Shown here one piece after another: positions 35,701-50,000 of a stretch of DNA of 64,000 nucleotides (position 1 is its first letter; each line of letters starts with the position of its first letter). The stretch spans positions 6,512,856 to 6,576,855 of the forward strand of contig CM060470.1 of NCBI GenBank assembly GCA_030544235.1, written 5' to 3'. The stretch comes from Lepturacanthus savala. Taxonomy: Eukaryota > Chordata > Actinopteri > Scombriformes > Trichiuridae. A program made the position numbers and the translations under genes. Below the pieces are notes generated by a model. That model saw nothing but the letters and a program-made list of their open reading frames with translations, had not been told where the DNA came from and did no database searches.

Positions 35701-38040
35701 AAATTGAGCTATCAGTTTCCCCTCTACACTTTCTTAACCCCTTCTATTACATTCATTTTTATTTATGTACCCATTTGTTATCCTAAATTTGAATAATTTA
35801 TGTCATTTTTTAAAAGTAGAACTTATTAATTTGTAGTGAAAGTACTGTTATCTGATTGTTTATTGAGCTAATGCCATAATGTCTCTCGTTTAGAGAATAC
35901 AGTAAGGGGAGTTTAATTTATTGTAGAAAGTACTGCAAACAAAAACTAAATACATTTCAATCATTTTCAAATTGTCAGTCCACGTAGTGAACATAAGAAG
36001 AATATGAGTTGACATGTTGAGTAGGTCTGCATTGGAAAAGAGTAGAAACCTATGAGAATACAAATTCTAAAGTGTGGAAAATAATTAGGACGTTGATAAT
36101 GTTGATAATAATCCCTTTCAGGATGACAATTTTTTATTATTTATGAGGCAAGTTTATTCCCCCAACTTCATCAAAAAATCAAGTAGTCCACCAAATTTAG
36201 ATGTGTTTATCTATAACGTCATGCTCGGGCCAGAACTTCAGCAAAAGCCGAGAGCACATCTGTTGTTTCCTTTATTTTTTCGAAACCCTGCAATTACCCA
36301 AGCTTCCTTTTACATTGTCTCATTTTCAGTAAATTATAGGATATAGATCACACTCATTTACAGGCATTTTCCAGCCTTGACAAGTATTGTGGAAGTCTTG
36401 CATAATCCGAAGCTCCCAAAAATAGATGCAACCGTAGAACAATAGCGTGGCTTATGTCATTTTTTGTTTAGACGGGGTTTAACTACTGCCCTTTCATGTC
36501 TTTCATGTTTCTCGCTCTAGCTTTCATTTAATACTGAGAGGTTTCACCTGCATATTCTAGGTCTGCTTTGCTGTGGCCATGATAAGACATTTTTCTCACA
36601 GCCAATCACCGTTCTCTTCATACCTTAGTAAACAAGTTACAATAAGATAAGTGCAACCTTATGTTGAGAATATCGTCCGAAGGCTCATTCTCTTCCTCTC
36701 TTTTGTGCCCTCTGTCTTTCTGTCTACATATGTGGGCTTTTCTCTCGCCCTCCGCACCTCCTCTTTTCTGCAGTCCCTTATCTTTGACGAGGTGGACCTA
36801 TCGGATGCCAGCGTTGCAGAGTCCAGCACAAAGAATGTCAACAACAGCTTCACAGTGAGTGCATCTTGCTGTCACACACACACACACACTGAGTGTCTAG
36901 TGTCTAGTGGGGGTGGGGGGAATCACAGGCTGAGGCACGTGTTGAGCAATGAGACTCGGTGGTTCACAGCGTGTCTGTGGTGAGTAATATTATGCATGCA
37001 GTCTACATCCCCATATTGCCATAGCAATAGTGTCTTTTTACATCTAAAATACATTCAGGTAGATTCAGATAATTCTTCAAATCTTATTAATACTTTCCAA
37101 AATGACCACCTGCACAATTAGGTCTGAATTTAGTGATAAGACCATAATGTAAAATGTGTAAAAATGTATACAATTTGGACTTAAAGGTACAATGTTCAAT
37201 CTAAGGCAATTAAAACACAATTTTTGATTGAAATATATACTAATTAAAACATACTTATGAATACTATATTTGAGTCATTTTTGGCTAGATGCTGCTAAAT
37301 GACAATAAATCTTACACACCTTAATATTTTAAATTTTTGGAATGGGCGTCAGTTGCTGTGAGGGATTGGCTTGAGCATTTCACTTTAAGGTATTTCGTTG
37401 GTTTCAGCCTCAACATGTACTATGTGTATGTGTCTCTCCTTTTCTCTGTGCTTACATTTTTACTGCCCCCTGTGGAGATCAGAGGTCAGGGTCATTTAGA
37501 GAATAGTTTCTCAGAAATTGATTCAATGCCCTCTGATTGACATTGTGTTCTATTCTTAGCACTAAATAAAGACCCAGGGACAATCTGAGCTGGTTTGAGC
37601 AATAGAGGGGCAGGCAAAAGTCTTTTAAACGTGAGACTTTTTGCCTTTCTCACAGTGAGAGTAATTACAGAAACACTGCAGACACATGTTTACGTTGAAG
37701 GCTCCGCCGTAGCCTACTCCATCGTTACTCTTGTGGCTATAATACAGTAGAAAAATCGATTTGAATGTCACATAATAACCCCCTCAAAATGACTCATTTC
37801 ACTGTTCACTGTAGAATTACCGTGACAAGGATTTGGGAAAATGTAGTTCACTTTTGTAAATAAAAACGCTTAAAAAAATAGCTGTTTTGCATATTTCCTT
37901 TTAATCTAATGGCTTGTTGTTATTTATTTATTATATGTATATTCATTATGAAAATGTAATCTATCCTGTCTGATAAGATTTGGAGAGTCTAAAAGAGCTG
38001 CACGATTAAATAATTTTATGCACACACACACAAACACACA

Positions 38041-38092
<52 letters not shown>

Positions 38093-41000
38093 TATTTAAA
38101 TGGCATTTTATATAAATTTCCCAGCATTGTTCTATGTTTTGATCACATGCTGCTCATAGCACATCTACTGGGAGAGACTGAGCGGTGTTACTATGAATGA
38201 ATTCTTGGATTGAGTATTATGAGCAGTGAGGATGCAAACAGACAGTGAAAGAGCAAGTAGTTCCCTGTCCTTTCTATAAATGTCTCTCCTCTCCCTGGGT
38301 GCTGCTATAATAAGAAACAAGCGGGAGGAGGAGGTGGGCAGGAGAACAGTGCCCAGAGGAGAGCATGCGGCTATTTTTAGCGACGGCGTTGAAACACTTC
38401 ACTGACTGCCCGGGATGGCTTAACGTCTGCCAGATTCATAAATACAATTAAATATGCCTGCCGCCATGTGTTTGCAGTCACGACTGTGTGTGTGTGTGCA
38501 TGTGTGTGTATGGTACAGGGTTAATAAACAAGTTGTTGTTCATTGCTAAAGATTTGGAGTTCAACATGTCCTTCTGACCATCAGTATGTCAGAGGTGGTG
38601 AGGGGGAAGTGGAAGGAAAAAAAGATGATGAGAGAGGAGGCGAGGTTGAGAAATGTCCACATAGATGGAGGTGAAAGAAGGACATAACAGGAATACAGCA
38701 CCGACAGGGAACAACTGGACAACAGTTACAAATGACAAAGGGATACACACAGCAAGATAGCGAACTGGAGGAATTCCTGGGGTGATGTCACACCGTCGCC
38801 GACTGCTCCCGCACACACAATACTCCCGGGGGAAAAAAGAGACAGAAGAGAAGGGTAGAGGGCGATCGAGGCACGAGCCAACACAGAGAAGCTGGAGAGG
38901 AAAGATGGATACAAAGATGAACAGAGAAGAGGCGAGGCCGACAGGACTGATCCAAAAGCAGCAGTGAAACGTTCAAAACCAAAAGGTAACCACGACATGC
39001 CGAAGGCTAGTTCACCTGCAGGAGAGGCACACAAATCTTTCAAACGCGCGTCATGCAACCGACAGGGGGAGACCGGACTGCATCTCACAGGTTTTGTGAT
39101 CACGAGTGAGAGAGGGAGAAGGGGAGGGGTGGGGGGGGGAGAGACCACTGCAGTGGAGGCATTGCAGAGCTTTGCGCCTACCCTGAAGAGTATTTACCAG
39201 TCTCTGTCTGTCTGCGTGTCTCTGTCTGTCTTCTTGTCTGTCTGTCGGTCTGTCCTCTGAGGATGAGTGATGCTGCTGGCGTCCTCTATGCAGGTCGGTG
39301 CTTCTCTGGGTGATAAGACAGTTTGCAGGACGCAGTCCACGCGGGCTAAAACGCATAGCAATGCGTGCTCATTTGTGTTCAGAGCTGCGGTTCATGTGCG
39401 TGCATGTGCTCTCAGAGGGGACACTTAGGAAGAACAGGACCAACAACACAGGGAATACTTTAATGCTGCCAGAATTGATTTCGGATATCAGCATCTCACT
39501 CTCACTGCATTTGTTTATTTTTAGTGTAGACAGACATCAAAGGCTTCACCAATAAGTATTTTCTAAAATGGATCATTGTTACTCTCCTACATGGCATCAT
39601 ACTTTTATTTCTTTATTTAACAGGAACAATACAATTACATAATAATATACTAATAATCAATAAACAAAAATGTAATCATAAAAAACACAACTATTGTAAA
39701 ACATAGGAAAAATAAATGCAATGTGATGTATAAGGAGCAGTTTGAGTTTAATAAGGTGTTTTATATATATAAGCGTGCATGTTTGTGGCGGTTGCATTGA
39801 TTGCTCACATCTTTGTTGTTGAAGCCATTGTTATGCTGTCACAAAGGGAAGGAGGCTGTATGCATAGGGGATGAGGAGGTGTTGCCGTTGCGTGGAGCGG
39901 GAGCACCTTGAAGTCCACGTGAGGGAGTGCTCAACCCAACCCGAACCCTACAAATCATTACAAATTCAGCAGGGGCGCGCGCCTCTGTCACTGACTCACC
40001 CACGCTTATTGGATTTGGCTGGATTATTGCCATCAACTAAAAAAACCATGAAACGATTCTCAAGGAAATTCAGTTCAGCTGCGAATCGTGCACTTGCATC
40101 AGCGGTACATCAGCGCTCCCAATTTGTTGTGTAGTTAATAATAAGTGCAAAGCTGCAGACGATTACTGTGTGTGTGTCTGTGTTTGCATGTGTGTGTATT
40201 TTCGGTAGTGAGCAGCTGTGACTGTTCCGTTCCACCTCCTTTGCTATTGTGCTGACGGTCCCAGTGGATACAGGATCTGCGCCGTAGCGCTGTATCCCAT
40301 CATGTTCCAACTGCATATGCGTGTGTGTAAAAACAGTGACGGGTGTCCCTCATTATCACTTAATCTTTTGTGGTTTCCTCTCGACAAAGAATAACAACTG
40401 ACGAGAACCAATGGCTACACGTTCTCATGACTTTCAGACGTCGTTGCCGCTGAGTAACATGTTGTCATTAGTGAAACGCTCATCTGGCATATTCACTTCT
40501 GAAGGTCAATCATCAAGAGAGGTTTTCCACTCTTGAGGGATGCCTGGAGCCATTTTTGGAAACGGCTGTTCCTGTTTCCCGTGGCAACCAATCTTATTAC
40601 TACCCTTGTTACAAACCCACACAGACACAGCAGAGGCAGATGATCTAAGTCCAAAGGTATGGGGTAGATTTGTTTCAATAGGATTTGTGTGAACAGACCG
40701 ATAGTCTGTTGCAAATGTATGTAACCCACAAAGTAGAACTCACAAAAAAGCTACAAAAAATACCATAAAGTAAAAAAAACTAAATCTGTGCACAAGTTAA
40801 ATTATCTTACAAATTTACAAATAAATGAAACGCATCCAAGAAAATCCATTTGCATCGTAGTTTTTGGCTAGCATGTGAGCCCCCGCTGATGATGTCATTT
40901 CCACATTTCAAAGTAAGACCCATTTTTCAGTGATCAGTGATAATCCATGCAGTTCCTGGTGGAAATCTATATTGTGATTTACGTATGAGCAAAACGTAAG

Positions 41001-44000
41001 ACTAAGCAAGAGGAGAAAGAAAGACAGAAGATTGACTCCTTTGTTACAGGGTGAGCGATTGTTACAGTAATGGCTGATTGGTTGAGAGTTAAATATGTAC
41101 TGCAAACACACAAGCAGCTGAATAAACTCTCTCACACACACCCTCACTAATTCGGGAGTTGTTGTCTCCACTTATATAATAAAGGAGGAAGAATGCTAAT
41201 GTGATTAGCTTTACTATTAAATAAGGCCAAGGAAAGGACAAATATCAAGCACAAAGACTAACACAAGCATAGTTCAGTTAGTTAAGGACATATATTTTTT
41301 CTTGGCATATTTTTTTTATCTGTTTTCATTTTTTTCTGTTTAGGCCAGAAATACAGATGTTAAATACTCTTGAAAGAGTGGACTTTTATTTCCAATTTGA
41401 CTTATTGGATGACTGTCTTGTATTGAGTCCCCAAATTGTTTTCTTTGGTCTACTATTCAAATGGTATATTAAGTAGATTGGTGAGAAATTCATAATCATG
41501 CGCCTATCTCAAATCATTTTGAAACCAAAAATTATGCATTTTGAATACACCACAAGGAGCAGAATATAAAGTAAAATATTAGTCTAAAGGATGTAGATCC
41601 CTCTAAACTCACAGTATGCCCATTTCATCCAGCATTGTCACAATAATTTGGCCTGAAGAGACACATTTCTCATAAATACATATAAAAGTCTCCTGCTCAC
41701 ATTAATGTGCCTTTTGCTTTGGAAGCAATCAATTCAAGAGCCTTTTTCATAATGAAATATGAAATATTATTGACAAAAACATTAGCAACAAGTGTCAAAT
41801 TTACGACTACACTGCAAAAGAAGAAAAATTGGGTAAGCTCAAAATGTCAAGGCTGATAAAACTGATAAAATTTCAAGTTGGCCAGTTACGTTTTGCTTCT
41901 GAGTTTGCTCAACTCTGATTTTTGCCAACTCAATAGTAAGTTCTACTGAGTTCTGCTACTACTCGAGTTCGACATCACTCTTCAGCTGTTGCTTCCATGG
42001 AATTGCTGCAGTCATTTCTAGGCTGCTTGGAAGTTAATGATTCATTATGAAGATTCTCTGCACTCAGCTAGCAGGAGCGTTAATCCTTGAAAAGGCGTTG
42101 CACCTTATGCCAATTAACAGTATGCTATCACCTCTCTGCAAGCCCCACCCCCAGTGACACTACACCATAACTGAGCCCAACACACTATTTTAGGTCAAGC
42201 CAATTTTATTTGTATAGCCCACAATCACACCCTAGTGGGCTTTACAGTCTGTAGACCAGCAACACAAAATCCTCTGTCCATAGACCCTCACATCGTAAAA
42301 AGGCATATTAGGCATAGGCATGCGATAGATGATGTGTGCACAGGATGGAATACAATACATTTAGTACAGGAAAAGAGTTGAGTATGAGTATGACATTAAT
42401 TAGAATAACAGAAATATATTGATTCATGGTGGATGTGGAGGATGAGGTGACAGGATCCATTGCAGCTTTCAGGGCAACCAGGACAAATTCAGGTACTCCA
42501 ACAACTGAAGGCTCCTTCAGTGGCTGCTCTACAGCATGGTCTGTGAATGAGAAAACACAGGGAAGGACTCCAGGAACAAAACAGGTTTAATGGTACATCA
42601 GTGGGTCATGAGTGTTACAGATGGAAGAATGAATGAGAAGCTCAGAGCGTCTCATGAGGTCCCGGCTGTCTAAACCTATAGCAACATAACCATGTTCGGT
42701 CACACTTTACTTGATCGGTGAGTTCCACATGCATTCCCAGCAGCTGTCTTTAACTGAACACAAAGCATTCATGACTGTTTCATGAGACTCAACATTCAGA
42801 CTAAACCTTTCATGAATGTGTAAGACAGAGCGATGTCAACTTACAAAATAAAAGTCCAACAATTGCAAAGGAGCATTGCAGTTTTTGTTCCAAACCTCTT
42901 TATCTGATCACAACACTTCTGAGTCAATGGGCTAGTCCAGTGCCAAAGAGACAGAACATGGCCAAGCAAATCATTTTTGTTTCATAAAAATGTATTTGTT
43001 TTATAATTTAAATTTTTCAGATGATTTCTCATCTTTTGCTACTAGGAATGTCCAACCATTCCAGGTTAAGCAAATACGGAACAGCTGTAGCTAGTTTACC
43101 ACCTAGTGTTAAACTCATTGAGTGATTACGATTAATTCACAACTTGTATAGTTAAGTGACATTCGACTTCATAAGATATTCATGAATGCTGGAGATTAAA
43201 TTAACGGTATACTTTATGAAATATTTGAGGCAAAATTAAAACATTTTCCATAGGTTTGGAACAAACCTAGCAGCAATGCTGCTTTGCTATTGTTGGACCT
43301 TTATTTTGACAAGTTGTCATTGTTCTGTCTTCCACACTGATTTGGTATGAATGTTGAGACCCATAAAAGAGTCATGAATGATTTATGTGCAGTTTTTGAC
43401 AGCTGCTATGAATGTTATGAACTCACTCATCAAGTAAAGTGTTTCCGAAAGTTGTAGCCCAGCCAAGAAACAGAAGACGGTTCCACAGGAGAGGAGCCTG
43501 ATAGTTGAAGGCTCTGCTGATTTTAATTTTAGAAATTCTGGGAACCTCTAGTAAGATACATTTGGAAGTGCAGTATTCTCTACTTTAGACTGCTGACAGA
43601 TGTGACTCTAACACTATTCTTACTGCAGGACAGGGGTTTATTCTATAATTTGAACAGTGTATGAAATTAGGCCAACCTATGTCCTGATTTCTGTTGATAA
43701 TGTTCATACTTATCTATGAAATCCTCTGAGCCCTCACTCAGACTCACATGTGATCTTTGTCCTTCCTGCTGTGAAATGCTACTTTTCATCCACTGTCCCT
43801 GGCCAGATATTAAAATGGCAAGATGCTAAACACCAAACACACCAGCTTCCAATTCAATCAAATCAATATTTTTTTCAATCATTAAGTCTAGAAAATGTCA
43901 GAAAAAAAAGAACACATCCATCTGTCAAGGGAGGCAGCATGTAACCAGATATGGTTAAATGCCATGTTTTGTCTATCATTTATTGCTTTTGAAATAGTAA

Positions 44001-47000
44001 AAGATGTTGTTTTATCTCATTATTTTGAAAAAAAGGATGACCTTACATGATCGCATCCTGATTGCAGTGAATTAATTATTTACATGTTTAGCTCTGATCG
44101 GGCAAATGGAACTGTCATCTGCTGCGTGTTTGTTTGTTTGCTTTGGCAGTCGTGGTAGAGACTGCATGAAAAACTGAACGCCGCTTCTCCATAAAGTTTT
44201 ATATTACCACACCCTAGGGTACATTATAGAGAAAGAAAAACAAGTGAAAAGGAGCTCTCGCTTGCAGCAGGGCAAAACTGTATAAAAGAAGTAAATTAAA
44301 AACTGAAAAAAAATATGACATATGGCTGAAATATTAAAACGCCTACTGTAAATACCAATCGATCAGCTACCTACACTAGCCTTCATGCAGAAAGAGAAGC
44401 TGTATTGCAGCAGATATATCTTCAACACCCTGACATTTGTTGTGCCCCCCCCCCCCCCCCCCCCCCTTATAAAACCTCAGGTGCTGCTGGTCTAAATAGA
44501 TCTCCCTGTGAATAGAAGATGGAGGGATGTGCTGGACTTCTTGGAAAAGAAAATACACTTCCTTCCACAAATTCTTCTTTGACTGATGAACGTGTGTTTA
44601 GTCTACACAACGTGCAGTTATATGTTTATCCTATTATTGCTAAAATGGCTGTAATTCAAGACTAAAATGGCTCTTCCCAGCAGCTGAATGTATAGCACAT
44701 AAATTACAGCGAATAGTTTGTCGGAGGGAAAAAAAAAATCAATGAGCGCTTTGTAGGAGAATAAAGAAGACAACAAACAGCGTGCAGCACATAGTGAAAC
44801 GCACCATATAATCTGTGGTTCAGAACAGTTCATCGATTTCATGTCATTGCTCATTCACAAAAATGGATGCAAATTCAGTTAAACCTGCATGTAAAAGGAG
44901 ATATTTGTTAGTAGCAGTCTACTACTCTGCTGACCCATCATCAGTGTGAATCACTCTAATAGCTTTTAACCTATTTTAAGAAAGAGCCACACTGAGGTGG
45001 AGAATTAGCTGTGAAATGCGTCTTTGGGCTCATGCAGTCTGAATTTCACGGTGCTCCTTTTTTTCGAGATGATAGGAAATACGAGTTCTAAAAAAAAAGT
45101 AGACACGGCTTCTGATTTGTCACTGTTGACTGAGGAAAATGCATCTGAGAGGTAAGATCTGGGAGAAGCAGGTGTAAAACCTGAGGCAGTCACGACTTGT
45201 TGCCAGTTCAAACGAATGCAAGAGAGAAACTGTGAGTCATGAAGCGACTTATTAAGAAAACACTTCAGCAACACCTGCAAATAATATTGCAGAAAAAATA
45301 TGACCGCAGAGAAGCGTTCTGTTTCACACCACCACAGAAGATACAGGAGCAGTTGCTGCAGCCTTTTATTTTTTCACACGTTCGTTTGCATTATCTTGGT
45401 TTTCTGCTTGAATATGTATTTTTTGTTAATGTATATTGTTAACAAGTCAGTCCAGTCAAGTGTGATATGATTGGAAAAGTCAATGAATACATAATAAAGA
45501 GACCAGTGTGATTACTGTTTATAGCAATAATCTAATCAAGAAATCTCATATATGTATTTGTTTTATGGCTCTGGGCGGCCTTTTTGTTGAGCTGATAACA
45601 TTATGCTATTTAGCTAGTATTTCCTCCATATGTTTTTCCTGTTGAGGAAATGTGGCAGATCTAAAAGAGTCCTTTCTTCTTCCAATATTCCCAAGTTCAG
45701 CAGGCTCGTGCAAATCATATCCTAAACAGACCAGCATTTAATCTTAATCAGCTGGGCTCTAATACATCAACATGTACATCTACCAGTTGTAGAATAAGAA
45801 GTAAAAGTAGTAATTCCACAGCATAAAAATATCCCATTACAAGTTAAAGCCCTGAAATAAAATATAAATGAATTAAATATATAAAAGTATGAGTGGAAAA
45901 ATGTACTTAATGTATTTGAAGAAGTTTGAATACAAATGGTATATATTCTGTTTGTTATACTTTACTTACTTTACACGTACTTTCAATTATGGAGAAATTT
46001 ATTGTGAATTTTTGGCATTGATCAACAGAAAATTACATTTTAATATCAAGATCATTATTTATAATATTAATATGAATCACATCGTACATACAATAGAAAT
46101 ACTGGAGCACAAGGTCCTTAAATTATACTTAAGTAAAGTACTTGAGTAAATGTACTTTCTCCCGCTGACATCTACATGATGTAAAACTGTAGTTACAAAC
46201 AACTTTACCCAGACAATTTCTTTTTTGTGATAGACCTCATAAAAGTGTTAAAAATCAACGTAGCACATAATATCTTTACAGTTATGTCACAAACATTTCA
46301 ATGAAATCTTGCCAATGAGCGAATGGCAAACCTCTTCAAATTCAGAGAACATTTAAAACACATTTTCACCATGTTGTATTAATCTGTGTTTAAAGTGCTT
46401 GGTTAACAGTGACAAGAGTTTAATTAATCACATAATAGCATTTCTGACAGAGGGAAAGGAACGTCAGCATCACTGCTAATACATGAATAATGGTTTGTGT
46501 AGTATAGCTCTTATGTGCATGTGTGTGTGTGTGTGTGTCACTTCTGTCACTAAGGTGACGAGAGATAACATAAGGACACGGTGAGTTAGAAAGAGATGGA
46601 GAAAGATGGAAAGAAGAGATGAGGGAGCATGAATAAGTGATGGGCTGTTGAAAGGGTGCTGTATGTCTGTAGGCTTATCTACAGGGAGACTGTCCTTTAA
46701 ACACACATCCACATACACACACACAGGACGAGTGCGGGGGAGGTGGAGGGGGAGAGAAGCTCTTAGCCTTTACTGAGGCGCTTCGCCTGTCAGCACATAT
46801 CTGCCTCAAAGCAGCATGAAGAGCTAAGAGCTTGAGAAAAGAGAGGGTTGAGAGAGAAGAGGAGTGCTGGAGTGAAGGAAAAGACTAACTCCAGAAGGTG
46901 TTAGAGAATGAGTGAGTGAGAGTTAATGAGAGAGAGAGAGAAAGAGGCAGGGAGGGAGGGAGGGAGGGGGCTTCTCATTCTTTCTCTTCCTTTAAGACAG

Positions 47001-50000
47001 AGACGATTGCTCTCTTCCCTCAGTGGCACCGCAGGCTGAGGCGGGTGCACTGGAAACATCCATCTCTCTCTCTCTCTCTGTCTCTCTTTCTCTTCGATCT
47101 TCACAGTCTCACTCTCTCACCCATGCGCGTATCCCTCACTCTCCCTCCAGGTGATCACTCCATTCCGTAGGCTCATCCTCTGTGCCGAGAACAGGAAAGA
47201 GATGGAGGACTGGATCAGTTCGCTAAAGTCCGTCCAGTCCCGAGAGCACTACGAGGTAAGCGACTGATAGACAGATCTGTGCGTGTGTGTGTGTGTGTGT
47301 GTGCTGATCATAAGCAGAGAGCGGTGGAGATTGATAAGAGATAGAGCAATTGATTTATGATATCCTTCTTTTGAAGAACAGAAATGTTTCTTTTCCCCCC
47401 TGAAATAGTCCCACAAGAGGATGTTCCTATAAGTGGTCGAACAGTGCTGGTGTAGTAGTGTATCCAGATTAGTGGTGAGACCAGATGGGTGTGTAAAGTG
47501 TAGCGGGGAATAAAATTAGCATTTTTGTGGAGCCTGATTTCTACAATAATAGAAGCCACGCACTCATGTTCAGAGTCAGAGCTTCAGAGCACCAGCACAC
47601 ATGCTCGGGCATGCATGGACGCGCAAATACAGTCACAGGTGTTCAACTCAAGCCAGAGACACACACAGGCAAGAAGACACAGTTTAAACACAGCTACTAC
47701 CACTCATAAAGCGTGTTTGATTTGATGACTCTGATGCTAGATAACAGGGAGCTCCCCTTCTTATTTCTCATCTTTGTTGTCTATGACCAAGTTTCTGGAG
47801 AAATCTGAATAAATCATTTATGATTTAACTGACATTTTCTTTTTTTTATCCACAAAATGGACCCGTAACAGACTATTCCACCGATGGAAGTCTGAATCTG
47901 GGTTAGGTGTTGACAGATACAGGTTACCGGGGGAGCGCAGGAGAAAAGCAGTACTGCATGTTTTGATTTGGGAGGGAAATCTTATATAAGACCCCCCCAT
48001 CCCCTCACCCCATTACTGCACTGCAATGCAGCAGCACCCCCAGAGCTCACACACCACAGGATACACACATAATATACACGTCAACGCGCACACACACACA
48101 CCTGCCATGATGTCAACATAACAGCATTTAATTACCGTGTAAGGTAATGTACAGCATCTCTGTGAGGATCCGTAGCGTCCCGCTTTCTAAAAAACACCTG
48201 TAACAATTCTACTTATAAAACATGAGCCGTAACCGGGGCTGCGCCGAGTGCTGCAGACGCAACGCCCACACTCGTACAGCACACCGCACACATTAACTCG
48301 CACTCCACATCGGCTCTCCATACACTTATGTGTACAAGAAGCGTCCAATTTCCCTTTTGTAAAATGGAGCAGCAGAGTCACACTAATGACTAGAGAAGCC
48401 AGCGGAGGGTTTTCTCCTGTGGAGTTCTGATGCGTTTCCTGCTGCGTTCAGGCAGTTTCCCAGGAAGCGTCATCACGGCGCTCTTATAGAGCAGTAAGAC
48501 CAGCCCTTAGGAAAAGGGGAACTGTTGCTAGTATTATTATTATTATTATTAAGGAGCACTGAGAATGAATGAATGAGTGTTGATCATGTGTTGATCTGCT
48601 GCTGATTAAAACAACTAATAGTAATATGCAGTAATTACAGTAATTCGTATTAAAACATACCATTGATACAACACTATATAAATATTTGATTACCATTGAT
48701 GATGTGATGCACTATACATGCCTTTCTGTGACTGTCATCCCAGTGCTGCCAACCTTGTTTTAACCTCTTCTTTGCCAGACGGCACAGTTTAATGTGGAAC
48801 ATTTCTCAGGGATGCACAACTGGTACGCCTGCTCCCATGCACGGCCCACCTTCTGCAACGTCTGTAAAGACAGCTTGTCTGGCGTCACGTCTCACGGCCT
48901 CTCCTGCGAAGGTAAGTATACACACACACGTAAGCACCAAAACACGCTTCTGTCAGTATACACGCCGTGATTTCTTACATAACACCCTTTAATCTGTTAC
49001 TCATTTCTCCATCTCATTACTGGTACGCAGATGAACTCCCTGCTCTCAGTTTAAAGATTTGATATAAGGTTACTGTTGCATCAAACTGCAACCCTGTTAA
49101 TTGGCAAATCTATAGTTCCCTCGGTGAGGAGGAATATGATATTATATCGATATTGTTATATGAGAGTGGATATCATTTCAGATTATGGATATCATAATAT
49201 TGTGATATGGAGTGTTGTCTTTTCCTGTTTTCAAGTGATGTCATGTTCTGTTCTAGCTGCTTATTATTTGCCTTTAATCGCTTAGTAATTATATCCACAT
49301 TTCGGATCATTATTTATGAAAACCCTCATTGTTTAAATATTTTGTCAAAACACCCATAGTCATCTCTACAATATTGTTGTGTCATGTGGAGCCAGCATGA
49401 GTCTTTGATATCTATATATACACATTAGTCTATTAGCAGGATCTAGGAGTGAAAAGAGCTCATGGTGAACTGCCATCAAATCCTGCAGCAACACACACAC
49501 ACACACACACACACTTATATATATATATGCTGCCAGTATCCGCATGTGTTTATGTCATACTGTGTTAGATAAGCATTGACTCAACATTTCACATCTCATG
49601 GAAAAAAGAAAAGCTGTTGGTGTGAATGACGCCACTCATCTCCTCACTTCATATGTGAAGGAACAGTGAAGTGTTGGTGTTAAGGGGAAGGGGCCGTGGG
49701 AGGCTGACAGTATATTTTGTTTCTTTTCTTTTAGCTGGTGTTAAGTGTCAGCGACAGTCAGCAGATCTTAATGAGCACCATCTGCATATCGTCTTGTTTT
49801 GATTTGTGGGTGCGTGCATATGTACTGCATATGTGCGCTTGTTTAGCTGCGTGTGTGTGCACTTGTTTAGCTGCACGTGCGTGTGTGCATGTGTGTGTGT
49901 GTGAGGGCATAAGAGCCTCTCCACTCAGTGCTCATTATCCACTACAACGAGACCCTCTCATATCCACATCAGAAAGCAAGAGAAAGAGACATAGAGAGAT

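Larger units (their letters stand above)
31376..36773. other. DGKH intron 2 (5.4 kb)
   Basis: Contains a decayed LINE fragment (31735-32600), a TA microsatellite (32682-32749), the candidate cassette exon (33294-33440), an hAT-like element (33850-34321) and CA/GT-rich sequence at 34880-35350. Confidence 0.7.
36855..47150. other. DGKH intron 3 (10.3 kb)
   Basis: No exon required. Contents: TA microsatellite 38043-38088; purine-rich stretch about 38580-39130; a repeat with a TTTATTTGTATAGCCC start (42195-42475); a long-terminal-inverted-repeat element (42699-43447); a run of 22 C (44445-44466); a fragment of the ACTTAAGTAAAGTACTTGAG repeat near 46120-46160; purine- then CT-rich sequence just upstream of exon 4. 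Confidence 0.7.

Noticed and set aside
38726..39148. 140-codon minus-strand open frame in DGKH intron 3
   Set aside because: It is the complement of a purine-rich tract; Ser/Leu/Pro-rich low-complexity peptide with no domain.
41810..42000. ACTGCAAAAG start suggesting another family A copy
   Set aside because: Only the first eight or nine bases match; the interior motifs and right terminus of family A are missing.
44445..44466. Poly-C run as a functional element
   Set aside because: Homopolymer of 22 with no context suggesting function; could also be an assembly artefact.
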